DNA of 64,000 bases from Larsenimonas suaedae (lineage in GTDB: Bacteria; Pseudomonadota; Gammaproteobacteria; Pseudomonadales; Halomonadaceae), in the NCBI RefSeq assembly GCF_023712105.1, contig NZ_JAMLJI010000001.1, positions 682,001 to 746,000 of the forward strand, written 5' to 3'. Below, in pieces: positions 37,854 to 47,011 of the stretch (position 1 is its first letter; every line of letters starts with the position of its first letter). The notes beneath the pieces are model-generated. The model was not told where the DNA came from and did not search any database. It saw nothing but the letters and a program-made list of their open reading frames with translations. The translations under genes and the position numbers were made by a program.

Positions 37854-38302
37854 GCATTTCTCCAACGATCCTTGGCGTGTTGATCGCTTTCGCGTTCACG
37901 CACCCAATAGGAACCGTGGCTGGTGTGTTCCTGCTTCCAGAAGGGAGCATCGGTCTTGAGTATGTCCATGAGATAGGCACATGCTTCAAACGCAGACTGA
38001 CGATGGCGGGCCCCCACGATCACCAATACGATGTCTTCCCCGAGAGAAAGGCGTCCGACTCGGTGAACAATGCGCGCCTGATCGATGTTCCAGCGTGCCT
38101 TCGCGTCCTTTACAAGATCATCCAGAATCCGCTCGGTCATGGCCGGGTAATGCTCGAGCGTGAGGGCCTCGACCGAGGCATCAATCATATCCCGGACCCG
38201 ACCGACAAACATGACTACGCCGCCCATCTCTCGATTATTTTCGGTAAATTCAAGGTACTCGGCGTTGATATCAAAGGCGTCTGGCTGGATGCGAACGGTC
38301 AT
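37850..38302 (-). CDS. moaE: Molybdopterin synthase catalytic subunit
   Basis: Large subunit that transfers sulfur from the MoaD thiocarboxylate to precursor Z. From the ATG at 38302 the protein has 150 residues, with [12 protein letters not shown] near 28-39, [35 protein letters not shown], and the catalytic-lysine region [21 protein letters not shown] precedes the start, one base after the stop of the MoaD-containing fusion. This gives direct coupling of the two synthase subunits. Confidence 0.94.
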   Translation of the reverse strand: MTVRIQPDAFDINAEYLEFTENNREMGGVVMFVGRVRDMIDASVEALTLEHYPAMTERILDDLVKDAKARWNIDQARIVHRVGRLSLGEDIVLVIVGARHRQSAFEACAYLMDILKTDAPFWKQEHTSHGSYWVRERESDQHAKDRWRNA

Positions 38303-38303
38303 A

Positions 38304-39668
38304 TCACCCCCCTGTGACTGGCGGGAAAAATGCAACTTCATCATTTTGAGCCAACACATCGTCCATACGCGCCATTCTTTGATTGACAGCGACCATCAAA
38401 CGCGAGGCCCCAACGGAAGATAAGTCGATACCATGTTGACGCTCGAGATACGTTAACAAGGCAGCCGGTGTCGTATCCGCCAGCGCATCAAGATCAAGCC
38501 GCATTTCTTTATGACCTGCAAGCTCGCCAATTTCGCCAAAAAAACGCACCAATAGCGTCGAGGACTCTGATGAGATCGCATCACCCTCATTCTCCAGAGA
38601 GACCTGCTCGACATCGTTTTGAATCAACGACCAGTCGCCACTTTTACCACCTTGTTTTGCCCGCACTCGGGTGTAGTCGATACTCATGCGCTTATCGACG
38701 GCCTTGCACATGTCATAAAGCGTTAGGCTCGCTACGCTTGCAGCCGTCAACGCCTCCATTTCAACGCCTGTCTTGCCATCGGTTTTGCAGGTCGCCAGCA
38801 CGTGTACGCCACCGCGGTCCTTATCCGGCGTACATTCAATGCTCACATGCGTCAGCGACAGCGGATGACAAAGCGGAATCAGTTCCGATGTGCGCTTGGC
38901 AGCTTGAATCCCCGCAATGCGCGCGCTTGCCAGCACATCTCCCTTGGGCAGGCGCTCATCAAGCAGTAACTCCAGCGTTTCCGGCGCCATGGACAAAAAG
39001 CTTTCGGCTTCTGCAGTGCGCTTAGTAGTAGCCTTATCGGCAATATCGACCATGTGCGCGTCACCGCGCTCATTAAGATGCGTGAGAGACATTTGGTGCC
39101 CATCAAATCCATTGTGAGTTGCAGACCGTCTCGAGTACAACCAGCGAACGACCCATTCGAGCGTCTGTTCGTGAGTGTCGAGCACTGCCATATTCGGCGA
39201 AAAGGGTATATTTTGTTTGGAAAGGTCCGGGCTGAATACCGCCTCGATATTCGGATCATTCACGACCTTGATCGCATCCGAATCATCCACCGCTTTACGA
39301 GCCACCCAAAGCTTGGGCACTGAGTGTGATTTAAAACCTTCAAGCAGCAATAGATCGGGTGACAGGGTCTCAGCGTAGCGGATCACATCATCCAACGCAG
39401 GCTCATCCGATGTTTCCTTGACCAGCGAAAAACCATTTTGCCCCGATATGATCGAGGCTACGGCCCCGGCACGCCGATAGCGCTCGCTGTCTGATCCCGG
39501 CTTATCCAGCGCAAGAGCGTGATGGCTGTGTTTGAAGACACACACACTGACCCCAAGCGCGGACAACCTCTGCACCAAATGTTCAAGCAAAGTGGTCTTG
39601 CCTTGGCCGCTGTAACCGGAAACCGCCAACACTGGCAAGGCCGTTCTCATCAAGACGGATGCAGTCAT
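38304..39668 (-). CDS. MobB-MoaC-MoaD triple fusion for molybdenum cofactor synthesis
   Basis: One 454-residue protein with three Moco domains. Residues 1-178 are MobB-like: GYSGQGKTTLLEHL P-loop (18-31), VFKHSHH (44-50) and LLLEGFK. Residues 193-350 are MoaC, cyclic pyranopterin monophosphate synthase: MVDIADKATTKRTAEAE, LIPLCHPL (263-270) and KTGVEMEALTAASVASLTLYDMCKA. Residues 368-454 are MoaD, the small sulfur-carrier subunit, ending PPVTGG with the essential Gly-Gly free at the C-terminus. All three keep their key motifs, with no stop or frameshift between them. Linkers are short. It lies between mobA and moaE. Confidence 0.9.
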   Translation of the reverse strand: MTASVLMRTALPVLAVSGYSGQGKTTLLEHLVQRLSALGVSVCVFKHSHHALALDKPGSDSERYRRAGAVASIISGQNGFSLVKETSDEPALDDVIRYAETLSPDLLLLEGFKSHSVPKLWVARKAVDDSDAIKVVNDPNIEAVFSPDLSKQNIPFSPNMAVLDTHEQTLEWVVRWLYSRRSATHNGFDGHQMSLTHLNERGDAHMVDIADKATTKRTAEAESFLSMAPETLELLLDERLPKGDVLASARIAGIQAAKRTSELIPLCHPLSLTHVSIECTPDKDRGGVHVLATCKTDGKTGVEMEALTAASVASLTLYDMCKAVDKRMSIDYTRVRAKQGGKSGDWSLIQNDVEQVSLENEGDAISSESSTLLVRFFGEIGELAGHKEMRLDLDALADTTPAALLTYLERQHGIDLSSVGASRLMVAVNQRMARMDDVLAQNDEVAFFPPVTGG

Positions 39669-39712
39669 ACCCTACCCATTTTTTAGCACACGCATGACAA
39701 GCCTGCTAACGT

Positions 39713-40318
39713 TCAATGCGTCTTTTTAAGCTCCGTAGACATGATCCGCTCTACAAGCGCCCTATCTTCTGGCGTATTCACATTCTGAAAGCATTCGGCC
39801 CGTGAAAACACCATGCGCTCCGCGTCATGGCGCTCATACCAGGGTAGAATCTTGCGCTCCCCCTTGAGAATGTATGATTCAAGATCTTGCGCCAGCGACG
39901 TTTTCACGACCGCAACCACAGGATGCGCTCGTTGCCCATCAGCGGCATACACCATATCCCTTGCCCCCCTGCGGGCTCGATCAACCAACGCTTCAAAAAT
40001 ACCCGGCGCAATGGCAGGCACATCGCAGGGCGCGATCATCAGCCACGCGGCATTGGATGCGCAAAGGGCTGCGTGAATACCGCCCAGCGGTCCGATAAAT
40101 CCGGGAACACGATCTGCTATGACATGCCACCCGAATGCCGCGTACTCATCAACCGATCGATTGGCGCTAACATAAAGCGTCTCGACCTGATTCGTCATCG
40201 CGTTCGCGACATGCATGACCATCGGAGCGCCATTGACTAACTGCAACCCCTTATCGACGCCACCCATTCGGGTGCCTTGACCGCCAGCAAGAATCAACCC
40301 GTCCATCGATTCATTCAT
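39713..40318 (-). CDS. mobA: Molybdenum cofactor guanylyltransferase
   Basis: Attaches GMP to molybdopterin to make the guanine dinucleotide cofactor. The 201-residue protein has the nucleotidyltransferase signature LILAGGQGTRMGGVDKGLQ near residues 8-26, GPLGGIHAAL and LMIAPCDVPAI (metal-binding Asp). Two ATGs four codons apart are possible starts and neither has a strong ribosome site. It heads the moa cluster, divergent from the cupin regulator. MobA with the fused MobB covers dinucleotide formation. Confidence 0.93.
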   Translation of the reverse strand: MNESMDGLILAGGQGTRMGGVDKGLQLVNGAPMVMHVANAMTNQVETLYVSANRSVDEYAAFGWHVIADRVPGFIGPLGGIHAALCASNAAWLMIAPCDVPAIAPGIFEALVDRARRGARDMVYAADGQRAHPVVAVVKTSLAQDLESYILKGERKILPWYERHDAERMVFSRAECFQNVNTPEDRALVERIMSTELKKTH

Positions 40319-40421
40319 GAGTATCGTATCGCTCTATTGCACCGCATTGCGTAAAATCAAAACGTTATCCCAGCTGTTGCCATAAGAAAAGACGCCGGAC
40401 AGGTGTCGATAGGACCAAGTC

Positions 40422-41021
40422 ATGACCGATACCCAAACAACGCATAACGTGGGCCAAAGACTCAAAGACCTCCGACAGCAGCACCAACTGTCTCAGCGAG
40501 AGCTTGCAAAGCGCGCCGGCGTCACCAATAGCACGGTGTCCTTGATCGAACTCAATACGGTCAGCCCGTCCGTCAGCTCACTTCGAAAGATTCTGGACGC
40601 CATTCCAGTATCGCTCAGCGAGTTTTTCGCCGAAGAAGCAACGAGCCAGACCAAGTTTTTCTACAGGGCAGATGAACTGGTTGAGCTTGGAGACGGTCAC
40701 CTGTCATTTCGAATGATAGGCAATCACGGCAAGCACCGCGCAATGACCATATTGCATGAACGCTACCCAAGCGAGGCCGACACGGGCGCAGATATGCTGA
40801 GTCACGACGGTGAAGAAGGTGGCATCATCGTCGAAGGAGAAATCGAATTGACCGTCGACGGTGAAACACGGGTACTGAAAGCAGGCGATGGGTATTACTT
40901 CGATTCCAGCCTGCCCCATCGATTTCGGAACGTGGGCGACGCACCCTGTGTCATCGTAAGCGCCAATACGCCTCCCACGTTCTCAGAGGGCCAGTTCAGA
41001 AGTGATAAGGCTCACTCCTGA
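40422..41021 (+). CDS. XRE-family regulator with cupin sensor domain (PuuR-like)
   Basis: A 199-residue transcriptional regulator. Residues 10-68 form a Cro/C1 helix-turn-helix (GQRLKDLRQQHQLSQRELAKRAGVTNSTVSLIE), followed by SLSEFFAEE. A cupin (about 115-185) has GEEGGIIVEGEIELTVDGE and GDGYYFDSSLPHRFRN. The architecture and wording match PuuR of E. coli, which senses putrescine. No polyamine genes are nearby, so the ligand and target are unknown. It is divergent from mobA with a 103-base gap in which I see no clear promoter. Confidence 0.85.
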   Translation: MTDTQTTHNVGQRLKDLRQQHQLSQRELAKRAGVTNSTVSLIELNTVSPSVSSLRKILDAIPVSLSEFFAEEATSQTKFFYRADELVELGDGHLSFRMIGNHGKHRAMTILHERYPSEADTGADMLSHDGEEGGIIVEGEIELTVDGETRVLKAGDGYYFDSSLPHRFRNVGDAPCVIVSANTPPTFSEGQFRSDKAHS

Positions 41022-41041
41022 CCAGAGTCTCCCAATCAGAG

Positions 41042-41671
41042 TCAGCGCGTACCGAAAATCTTGTCTCCGGCGTCGCCCAGGCCGGGGACGATGTAGCCTG
41101 ACTCATCAAGGCGCTCATCAACAGAGGCCGTATAGATCTCGACATCGGGATGCGCCTGCTCGACCTTTTCAATGCCTTCTGGCGCGGCGACCAGCACGAT
41201 TACCTTGACCTGAGAGCATCCTTTCGCCTTCAGCATATCGATAGTAGCCACCATCGAACCGCCTGTTGCAAGCATTGGGTCAATCACGATGGCCAGGCGC
41301 TCGTCCAGGTCACTGACAAACTTCTCGAAATACGGCACCGGTTCGAGGGTTTCCTCGTTGCGGTATAGCCCGACCACGCTGATACGCGCACTCGGCAGAA
41401 GCGCCATGACACCGTCCATCATGCCAAGACCGGCACGCAGAATCGGAACAATCGTTACCTTCTTGCCCTTGATGTGCTCGACTTCGATCTTCTCGCCGTT
41501 CCAGCCATCAACAAACGTCTTTTCGACCTCAAACCCCTTGGTCGCCTCGTACGTCAGCAACTCAGCCACCTCAGAAGCAAGCTCCCGGAAGTTTTTCGTG
41601 CTGACACGAGCGGTGCGCATCAAGCCGATCTTGTGTTTGATCAGCGGGTGGTCAATTTCATGCACACTCAT
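41042..41671 (-). CDS. upp: Uracil phosphoribosyltransferase
   Basis: Salvages uracil to UMP using PRPP. The 209-residue protein has the type I phosphoribosyltransferase motif [12 protein letters not shown] near 129-140, [10 protein letters not shown] near 76-85, and the C-terminal uracil-binding loop [17 protein letters not shown]. Length and sequence are typical of bacterial Upp. It is the last gene of the apt-gpt-ung-upp run, 65 bases after ung. Confidence 0.96.
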   Translation of the reverse strand: MSVHEIDHPLIKHKIGLMRTARVSTKNFRELASEVAELLTYEATKGFEVEKTFVDGWNGEKIEVEHIKGKKVTIVPILRAGLGMMDGVMALLPSARISVVGLYRNEETLEPVPYFEKFVSDLDERLAIVIDPMLATGGSMVATIDMLKAKGCSQVKVIVLVAAPEGIEKVEQAHPDVEIYTASVDERLDESGYIVPGLGDAGDKIFGTR

Positions 41672-41736
41672 GCAATCATCCTTTTCTAAAATCGTTCGGT
41701 TTTAACTGTTCTCGTCGCCACAAATGGGCTGTGCGA

Positions 41737-42429
41737 TCACTCGCTGACGCGTGCTGGCAATCGCCAATCGATCGGCTCGAGACCGTGCTCGACGAGAAAC
41801 TGATTTGTTTGGGAAAAATGACGGCACCCCAGAAAACCGCGGTGCGCAGACAGCGGCGACGGGTGTGGGGCGTGAAGCACCAGATGCTTCTTGCGATCAA
41901 CAAACGCGGCCTTCTTCTGGGCATAACTTCCCCAGAGCAAAAACACGACATGATCACAGGATCGATTGATCGCCTCGATGGCACGATCGGTGAACTGCTC
42001 CCACCCCTGTCCACGGTGAGATGCAGCCTGACTCTGCTCGACCGTCAACACGCTGTTCAACAACAACACACCCTGTTCGGCCCAAAATTTGAGATAGCCG
42101 TGATTGACCGGCTCGAAGTCGACCGTATCCGCGGCCAGCTCCTTGTAGATATTCACAAGAGACGGGGGCGTCTTGACATCCGGTCGCACCGAAAAGCACA
42201 GGCCATGCGCCTGTCCGGGACCATGATAGGGGTCCTGACCAAGGATAACGACCTTGACTCGATCCAATGGCGTAAGCTCAAAGGCCTTGAACCAGTTCGA
42301 TGAGTGAGGATAGATCACCTTGTGCGCGGCTTTTTCATTGGCAAGAAATGCGCGCAACGCCTGCATGTAAGGCGTCTCGAATTCCTGACCGATCTCATTG
42401 GCCCAGCTTTCGGGAAGCGGCGTCGTCAT
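41737..42429 (-). CDS. ung: Uracil-DNA glycosylase
   Basis: Family 1 glycosylase that removes uracil from DNA. The 230-residue protein has the water-activating motif [18 protein letters not shown] near 64-81, [10 protein letters not shown], and the DNA-intercalation loop [11 protein letters not shown] near 190-200. The start overlaps the gpt stop as ATGA. It sits in an operon of base-salvage genes, which places uracil excision beside uracil recycling by Upp. Confidence 0.96.
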   Translation of the reverse strand: MTTPLPESWANEIGQEFETPYMQALRAFLANEKAAHKVIYPHSSNWFKAFELTPLDRVKVVILGQDPYHGPGQAHGLCFSVRPDVKTPPSLVNIYKELAADTVDFEPVNHGYLKFWAEQGVLLLNSVLTVEQSQAASHRGQGWEQFTDRAIEAINRSCDHVVFLLWGSYAQKKAAFVDRKKHLVLHAPHPSPLSAHRGFLGCRHFSQTNQFLVEHGLEPIDWRLPARVSE

Positions 42430-42926
42430 GACGATTCGGAGCTGCCGCGCTGAGCGGCAAGCGGCTCAATGTAGGACAGCGCCATATCCCAGGGAAACTG
42501 AATCCAGGTCGCCTGCTCGACATCGACCACACTTAGATCCACCAACGCCTTGCCCTCGGGCTTGGCATACACAGTGGTAAACAAGGCATTGGGGAGCATG
42601 TCGCGAACGGCGCGTGCCGTATTGCCAGTATCAACCAGATCGTCGATCAAGAGCCAGCCCTGACCGTCGTGATCGACGCCCTTGAGCACGTCCAGACCGC
42701 CCTGATCCATGTGATCATAGCTTTTAATGCATACGGTATCGATCAACCGAATGTTCAGCTCCCGGGCCACCAGCGCAGCTGGAATCAACCCACCGCGCGT
42801 AATGGCAACGATCCCCTTGAACGGCTCTTCATGCGCTTCAAGCAACCGATGGCACAGAGTACGAACATCGCGGTGCAAACGATCCCATGAAATCGTCAGG
42901 TGAGTTTGATAACGTGCTTCACTCAT
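42426..42926 (-). CDS. gpt: Xanthine-guanine phosphoribosyltransferase
   Basis: Converts guanine and xanthine to nucleotides with PRPP. The protein of 166 residues closely resembles E. coli Gpt, with [26 protein letters not shown], the PRPP loop [12 protein letters not shown], and TWIQFPWDM near the C-terminus. I chose the ATG at 42926; the open frame begins at an upstream TTG (42935). It follows apt by 26 bases and overlaps ung. Confidence 0.93.
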   Translation of the reverse strand: MSEARYQTHLTISWDRLHRDVRTLCHRLLEAHEEPFKGIVAITRGGLIPAALVARELNIRLIDTVCIKSYDHMDQGGLDVLKGVDHDGQGWLLIDDLVDTGNTARAVRDMLPNALFTTVYAKPEGKALVDLSVVDVEQATWIQFPWDMALSYIEPLAAQRGSSESS

Positions 42927-42952
42927 TACATTCAACCTTGGCGATAACGCCC

Positions 42953-43498
42953 TTACTCGTTTTCCAGAAAACTACATACCGCAAAGACATTGTGACCCGA
43001 CTGACGGATTTTTTCTGAGCCACCCAGCTCAGGAAGGTCCACAATGGTCGCGGTTTCAACGACATGGCCACCGCTTCGCTGAATGAGCTTGGCGGCCGCA
43101 AGCATAGTGCCGCCCGTCGCAATCAAGTCATCCATCACTACGATCCGATCCCCTTTTTGGAACGCATCGGAGTGGAGTTCAACCGATGACTCGCCGTATT
43201 CCAGGGAATACGTTTCACTGATGGTCTTGAACGGGAGCTTGCCCTTCTTTCGCACCGGCACGAAACTGCAGCCCAACTCATAGGCCAACGGTGCACCGAT
43301 AATGAACCCGCGAGCATCGATCGCAGCAACGGCATCGACCTCAAGCTCCTGGTAGCGATGCACGAAACTGTCGATCAGTTTTCGAAACGCCGCACTGTTT
43401 TGCAAAAGCGGGGTTATGTCGCGGAAATTGACGCCGGCCTGCGGCCAGTCAGGTACCGTACGAATGACCGACTTGATGTAATCGCCGTAGATGCTCAT
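42953..43498 (-). CDS. apt: Adenine phosphoribosyltransferase
   Basis: Salvages adenine to AMP. From the ATG at 43498 the 181-residue protein begins [32 protein letters not shown], the normal Apt N-terminus. It has [23 protein letters not shown] and the PRPP loop [18 protein letters not shown] lies about 12 bases before this ATG; a TTG at 43531 would lengthen it. It follows ribE by 86 bases. Confidence 0.95.
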   Translation of the reverse strand: MSIYGDYIKSVIRTVPDWPQAGVNFRDITPLLQNSAAFRKLIDSFVHRYQELEVDAVAAIDARGFIIGAPLAYELGCSFVPVRKKGKLPFKTISETYSLEYGESSVELHSDAFQKGDRIVVMDDLIATGGTMLAAAKLIQRSGGHVVETATIVDLPELGGSEKIRQSGHNVFAVCSFLENE

Positions 43499-43584
43499 GG
43501 CTTGGGCGCTGTCCTTTGTTGAATCAGGCAAAACACAAAACCGCGCATCTTAGCGAAAGCGAGGCAGTGAATCGAGTCAATTTA

Positions 43585-44190
43585 TCACCGTGCGGCCAGC
43601 ACACGCTCAACCGTTTCAACGATGGCCTGGGTTTGGGGATCGATCTCTATATTGACCGAATCGCCAATGCCCTTGTCGGCAAGGGTCGTGCGCGCCATGG
43701 TCTCAGGGATCAAGTTGACACAGAAACGTCCGTGATCGACTGCCCCAATCGTCAAACTGATGCCATCGATACCAATGTAGCCCTTGTCCAAGACGAACCG
43801 CGTGAAATCCATTGGTAAATCGAACCAGATTCGAAGGTTATTGGGCGCCGTATCCAACTCGACAATGGACGCCATGCACGCGATGTGACCAGACATCAGA
43901 TGTCCGCCGATATCGTCCCCGACGCGCGCGGCGCGCTCGACATTGACCACATCGCCAGCTTCACGTTGCCCAAGCGTTGTCAGACGAAGCGTTTCACGCA
44001 TCATATCGAAGGTGACACGCGTACCTTCAATGGAGGTTACGCTCAAGCAGCAGCCATCGAGGGCGACCGAGGCGCCAAGCGCCAGGCCATCGATCATGGG
44101 CTCAGGAAGCTCGACTTCAATCTGGGACAGCGCTTGCTGCCGTAGATGGGCAATGACCGGCGCTTTGGCCTGGACGATTCCGGTAAACAC
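43585..44190 (-). CDS. ribE: Riboflavin synthase alpha subunit
   Basis: Dismutates two lumazines to riboflavin. The protein has 201 residues with two internal repeats typical of the family: the N-terminal VFTGIVQ with VALDGCCLSVT, GGHLMSGHIA, and the second YIGIDGISLTIG. The start is a GTG at 44190 with a strong GGAGGT six bases upstream; it encodes the conserved MFTGIVQ N-terminus. The open frame continues to 44409 but without homology. No FMN riboswitch is visible upstream. The gene symbol ribC is used in some species. Confidence 0.92.
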   Translation of the reverse strand: MFTGIVQAKAPVIAHLRQQALSQIEVELPEPMIDGLALGASVALDGCCLSVTSIEGTRVTFDMMRETLRLTTLGQREAGDVVNVERAARVGDDIGGHLMSGHIACMASIVELDTAPNNLRIWFDLPMDFTRFVLDKGYIGIDGISLTIGAVDHGRFCVNLIPETMARTTLADKGIGDSVNIEIDPQTQAIVETVERVLAAR

Positions 44191-44293
44191 GCGACCTCCG
44201 ATAAGGCGGAAGCACATCGGCACCGGGTTTTCCCGGCTCTGAATGCCCGCCTCTGGACAATGAATGGAATTGGCGTGACCATTTTGCCACGCG

Positions 44294-44322
44294 TTGACAC
44301 GATGAGGCGAGCTATCTAAGAT
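44294..44322 (+). promoter_or_regulatory. Sigma-70 promoter of metNIQ
   Basis: A consensus -35 TTGACA (44294-44299) and a -10 TAAGAT (44317-44322) are spaced by 17 bases. The predicted start near 44329 lies about ten bases before the SAM-II-type aptamer. It overlaps the leader of the divergent ribE gene. Confidence 0.75.
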
Positions 44323-44337
44323 TGCGCTCCGTTTTTT

Positions 44338-44390
44338 CGCGCCGATTTGAACCCAGCTTGCGGGGCGCTTATAAATGCCGCTAAACGGGT
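44338..44390 (+). promoter_or_regulatory. SAM-II-type riboswitch upstream of metN
   Basis: The segment follows the SAM-II (metA motif) layout: P1 arms GCGCC (44339-44343) and GGCGC (44364-44368), the conserved GATTTGAA loop (44344-44351), CCC and CTTGC for the pseudoknot (44352-44361), then ATAAATG-CC-GCTAAA (44371-44385) and the closing GGG (44387-44389). CCC-GGG and parts of TTGC-GCTAA can form the P2 pseudoknot. A strong terminator follows 14 bases later. SAM binding should favour termination and shut off methionine uptake. The match comes from memory of the consensus, not a covariance search. Confidence 0.8.
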
Positions 44391-44403
44391 GTGTCCAGCG
44401 TTG

Positions 44404-44429
44404 AGCCACCCTTCGGGGTGGCTTTTTTT
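44404..44429 (+). terminator. Intrinsic terminator of the metN riboswitch
   Basis: AGCCACCC and GGGTGGCT close a stable TTCG tetraloop (44404-44423), followed by seven T. No gene on the plus strand ends nearby, so it is a regulatory terminator in the metN leader. Its 5' arm starts 14 bases after the aptamer. Confidence 0.9.
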
Positions 44430-44481
44430 ATGTCTGTAGTACACTTGCATCTCTCACATTGCCGACACCTTGCCAGGTACC

Positions 44482-45516
44482 ATGATTCAACTTGAGCAAC
44501 TCAGTAAATTCTACGGCTCGGATCACGATGCGATCTGCGCACTAAACAACGTTGACCTGACGGTCCCCAAGGGCAGCATCACAGGCGTCATCGGTGTCTC
44601 GGGGGCGGGGAAAAGTACGCTCATTCGCTGCGTCAACATGCTCGAGCGTCCAAGCAGCGGGCGGGTTCTGGTCGACGGCCAGGACCTTACTCAGCTCGAT
44701 GCACCAGCGCTTCGCAAAGCGCGCCACGACATCGGCATGATTTTCCAGCATTTCAATCTGCTCGATTCTCGCACGGTCTATCAGAATATCGCGTTTCCCC
44801 TGGAACTGATGGGCTTTGACAAGAACGCTATGAAAGAGCGTATTACGCCTCTTCTGGAACTGACGGGGCTCAGCGACAAGAAAGACCGCTACCCTTCTGC
44901 GCTTTCAGGCGGTCAGAAACAGCGCGTCGCCATTGCACGAGCCCTGGCCAGCCGACCGAAAGTTCTTCTGTGCGACGAGGCCACCTCCGCCCTCGACCCG
45001 CAGACCACCTCCTCCATCCTGGAACTGCTTCGTGAAATCAACCAGGAACTTGGCCTGACTATCCTTTTGATCACGCATGAAATGGAAGTGGTCAAATCAA
45101 TCTGTGACAGCGTGGCACTGATCAGCGGCGGCGAACTGGTCGAGACATCAAAAGTCGGGCCATTTTTTACCGCCCCGAGCACAAAGCTGGGCCGAGAGTT
45201 TCTGGAGGAATTCCTTCGCATCGACCCGCCAAAATCGCTGCTTGACCGGCTCTCCAGCGATGGAAGCGATAAACCCTATCCGGTGATACGTATCATTTTC
45301 AACGATGAGAATGTCGCATCACCACTGATCTCCCAGTTGGCGCGCTCGTTCGAACTGGACATCAGCATTCTTCAGGCCAAGATCGAGGACATCCAGGGGC
45401 ATACCCTCGGCCTGATGATCGCCGAATTTCGTGGCAACGCCGCACATATAGAGAAAGCGCTTGCCAGACTGTCCGATATGCAACTGTCCACGGAGGTTTT
45501 AGGGTATGTCGACTGA
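44482..45516 (+). CDS. metN: Methionine ABC transporter ATP-binding protein
   Basis: ATPase of the D/L-methionine importer. From the ATG at 44482 it has 344 residues, with Walker A GVSGAGKST near 38-46, the ABC signature LSGGQKQRVAIARAL near 139-153, Walker B VLLCDEATSALDP, and a C-terminal NIL regulatory domain (about 265-344) that senses methionine in this family. AGGT lies five bases before the start; an upstream TTG at 44470 is unlikely. It overlaps metI by 11 bases. Confidence 0.95.
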   Translation: MIQLEQLSKFYGSDHDAICALNNVDLTVPKGSITGVIGVSGAGKSTLIRCVNMLERPSSGRVLVDGQDLTQLDAPALRKARHDIGMIFQHFNLLDSRTVYQNIAFPLELMGFDKNAMKERITPLLELTGLSDKKDRYPSALSGGQKQRVAIARALASRPKVLLCDEATSALDPQTTSSILELLREINQELGLTILLITHEMEVVKSICDSVALISGGELVETSKVGPFFTAPSTKLGREFLEEFLRIDPPKSLLDRLSSDGSDKPYPVIRIIFNDENVASPLISQLARSFELDISILQAKIEDIQGHTLGLMIAEFRGNAAHIEKALARLSDMQLSTEVLGYVD

Positions 45517-46159
45517 CATGATGGCTCTTATCGGCCACGCCACATTGCAAACGCTTTACATGGTCTTGATCAGTGGCATTATTTCAGGTGTGCTGGGCCT
45601 GGCGCTCGGACTGGCACTTTACGTGACACGACCGGGTCAGATCCTTGCGTATCGCCCGGCGTTTCTGGTCACAAGCGCAGTAGTCAATATCGGGCGTTCG
45701 ATTCCCTTTATTATCCTGATGGTGGCCATCGTTCCCTTTACTCGCCTTGTCGTCGGCACCTCCATTGGCACCAATGCGGCCATGGTACCGCTGACGATCG
45801 CAGCGATCCCCTTCGTTGCCCGACTGATCGAAGGTGCATTGAACGAGATTTCGCCCGGACTGATCGAGGCGGCTCAGGCCATGGGGGCGACACCGAAGCA
45901 GATCGTAACCAAAGTACTGATCCCGGAAGCGCGAGGCGGCATCATTACGAGCATCACCATCACGATTGTTACACTCATAAGCTACTCGGCCATGGCCGGT
46001 GCCGTTGGCGGTGGCGGTCTGGGTGACGTCGGCATTCGCTACGGGTATAACAGGTTCGAGCCGTTGATCATGCTGGTGACGGTCGCCATCCTGGTAATCA
46101 TGGTTCAAGGCGTGCAGATGCTCGGCGACTCGATGGTCAAACGCGCCAACCACAAATAA
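45506..46159 (+). CDS. metI: Methionine ABC transporter permease
   Basis: Inner-membrane channel of the methionine importer. The 217-residue protein has five hydrophobic helices (about 15-40, 53-75, 85-105, 150-172 and 185-205). It carries the ABC coupling-helix EAA motif as GLIEAAQAMGATPKQIVTKVLIPEA. GGAGG and AGGG precede the start inside metN. Size and motif match MetI. Confidence 0.95.
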   Translation: MSTDMMALIGHATLQTLYMVLISGIISGVLGLALGLALYVTRPGQILAYRPAFLVTSAVVNIGRSIPFIILMVAIVPFTRLVVGTSIGTNAAMVPLTIAAIPFVARLIEGALNEISPGLIEAAQAMGATPKQIVTKVLIPEARGGIITSITITIVTLISYSAMAGAVGGGGLGDVGIRYGYNRFEPLIMLVTVAILVIMVQGVQMLGDSMVKRANHK

Positions 46160-46191
46160 GACACCACATCACTAAAGCAGGGAGTTCATCA

Positions 46192-47004
46192 ATGCATCTA
46201 CCTATTCGTTCACTGGCCCTGGCTGCCCTCACCCTCGGCTCGGTCGCATTGGCCGGCTGCGGCAACTCGGAAACCGATGACACCACGGTCAAGGTCGGCA
46301 CGATGTCGGGCCCTGAAACCACGGTCATGGAAACGGCCAAGAAAATCGCCAAGGATAAGTACGGGCTGGACGTTCAGATCGTTGAGTTTACTGATTACAA
46401 CTCCCCGAATGCGGCGCTTGCTGATGGCAGCCTCGACGCCAACGCGTATCAGCACAAACCGTATCTTGAAAGCATGGTCAACGATCGTGGCTACAAGTTT
46501 GCCACTGCAGGCGCAACATTTGTCTATCCGATCGGCGCCTATTCCAAGCGCTACGACAGTATCGACGATCTGCCGGAAGGTGCCACGATCGCTATTCCCA
46601 ACGATCCGTCCAATGAGGGCCGCTCCCTGATCCTGATGGATAAAAAGGGACTGATCACACTCAAGGACAATACCGATCTGAATGCCACGCCGATGGACAT
46701 TTCAGAGAACCCACATAACTTCAAGTTCAATGAGATCGACGCCGCTCAATTGCCACGCACGCTTCAGGACGTCGACCTTGCCTTTATCAACAATACCTAC
46801 GCCCAACCAGCCGGCTTGAGCCTGCAGGACGACGCGCTTATCAAGGAAGGTCCGGATTCACCCTACGTGAACCTGATCGTAGTGCGTGAAGGTGACCAGG
46901 ATAAAGAAAAGATCAAGCATCTGGTCGAGGCCTACCAGACAGACGAAGTCGCTGAAAAAGCGAAAGAGCTGTTCAAGGGCGCCGCCGTTCCCGGCTGGGA
47001 ATAA
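46192..47004 (+). CDS. metQ: Methionine-binding lipoprotein
   Basis: Periplasmic substrate-binding lipoprotein of the NlpA/MetQ family. The 270-residue protein has a lipoprotein signal ending VALAGC (Cys23), then VKVGTMSGPETTVMETAKKIAKDKYGLDVQIVEFTDY and NAYQHKPYLESM, family-typical segments. It lies 32 bases after metI. Relatives bind methionine and sometimes its oxidised or D forms. Confidence 0.95.
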   Translation: MHLPIRSLALAALTLGSVALAGCGNSETDDTTVKVGTMSGPETTVMETAKKIAKDKYGLDVQIVEFTDYNSPNAALADGSLDANAYQHKPYLESMVNDRGYKFATAGATFVYPIGAYSKRYDSIDDLPEGATIAIPNDPSNEGRSLILMDKKGLITLKDNTDLNATPMDISENPHNFKFNEIDAAQLPRTLQDVDLAFINNTYAQPAGLSLQDDALIKEGPDSPYVNLIVVREGDQDKEKIKHLVEAYQTDEVAEKAKELFKGAAVPGWE

Positions 47005-47011
47005 TGAAGAC

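Noticed and set aside
44191-44409. N-terminal extension of ribE
   Set aside because: The frame is open, but the family N-terminus begins at the GTG at 44190 with an ideal ribosome site, and the extension overlaps the metNIQ control region.
43500-44480. FMN riboswitch upstream of ribE
   Set aside because: The conserved FMN aptamer segments are not present on the minus strand of this interval.
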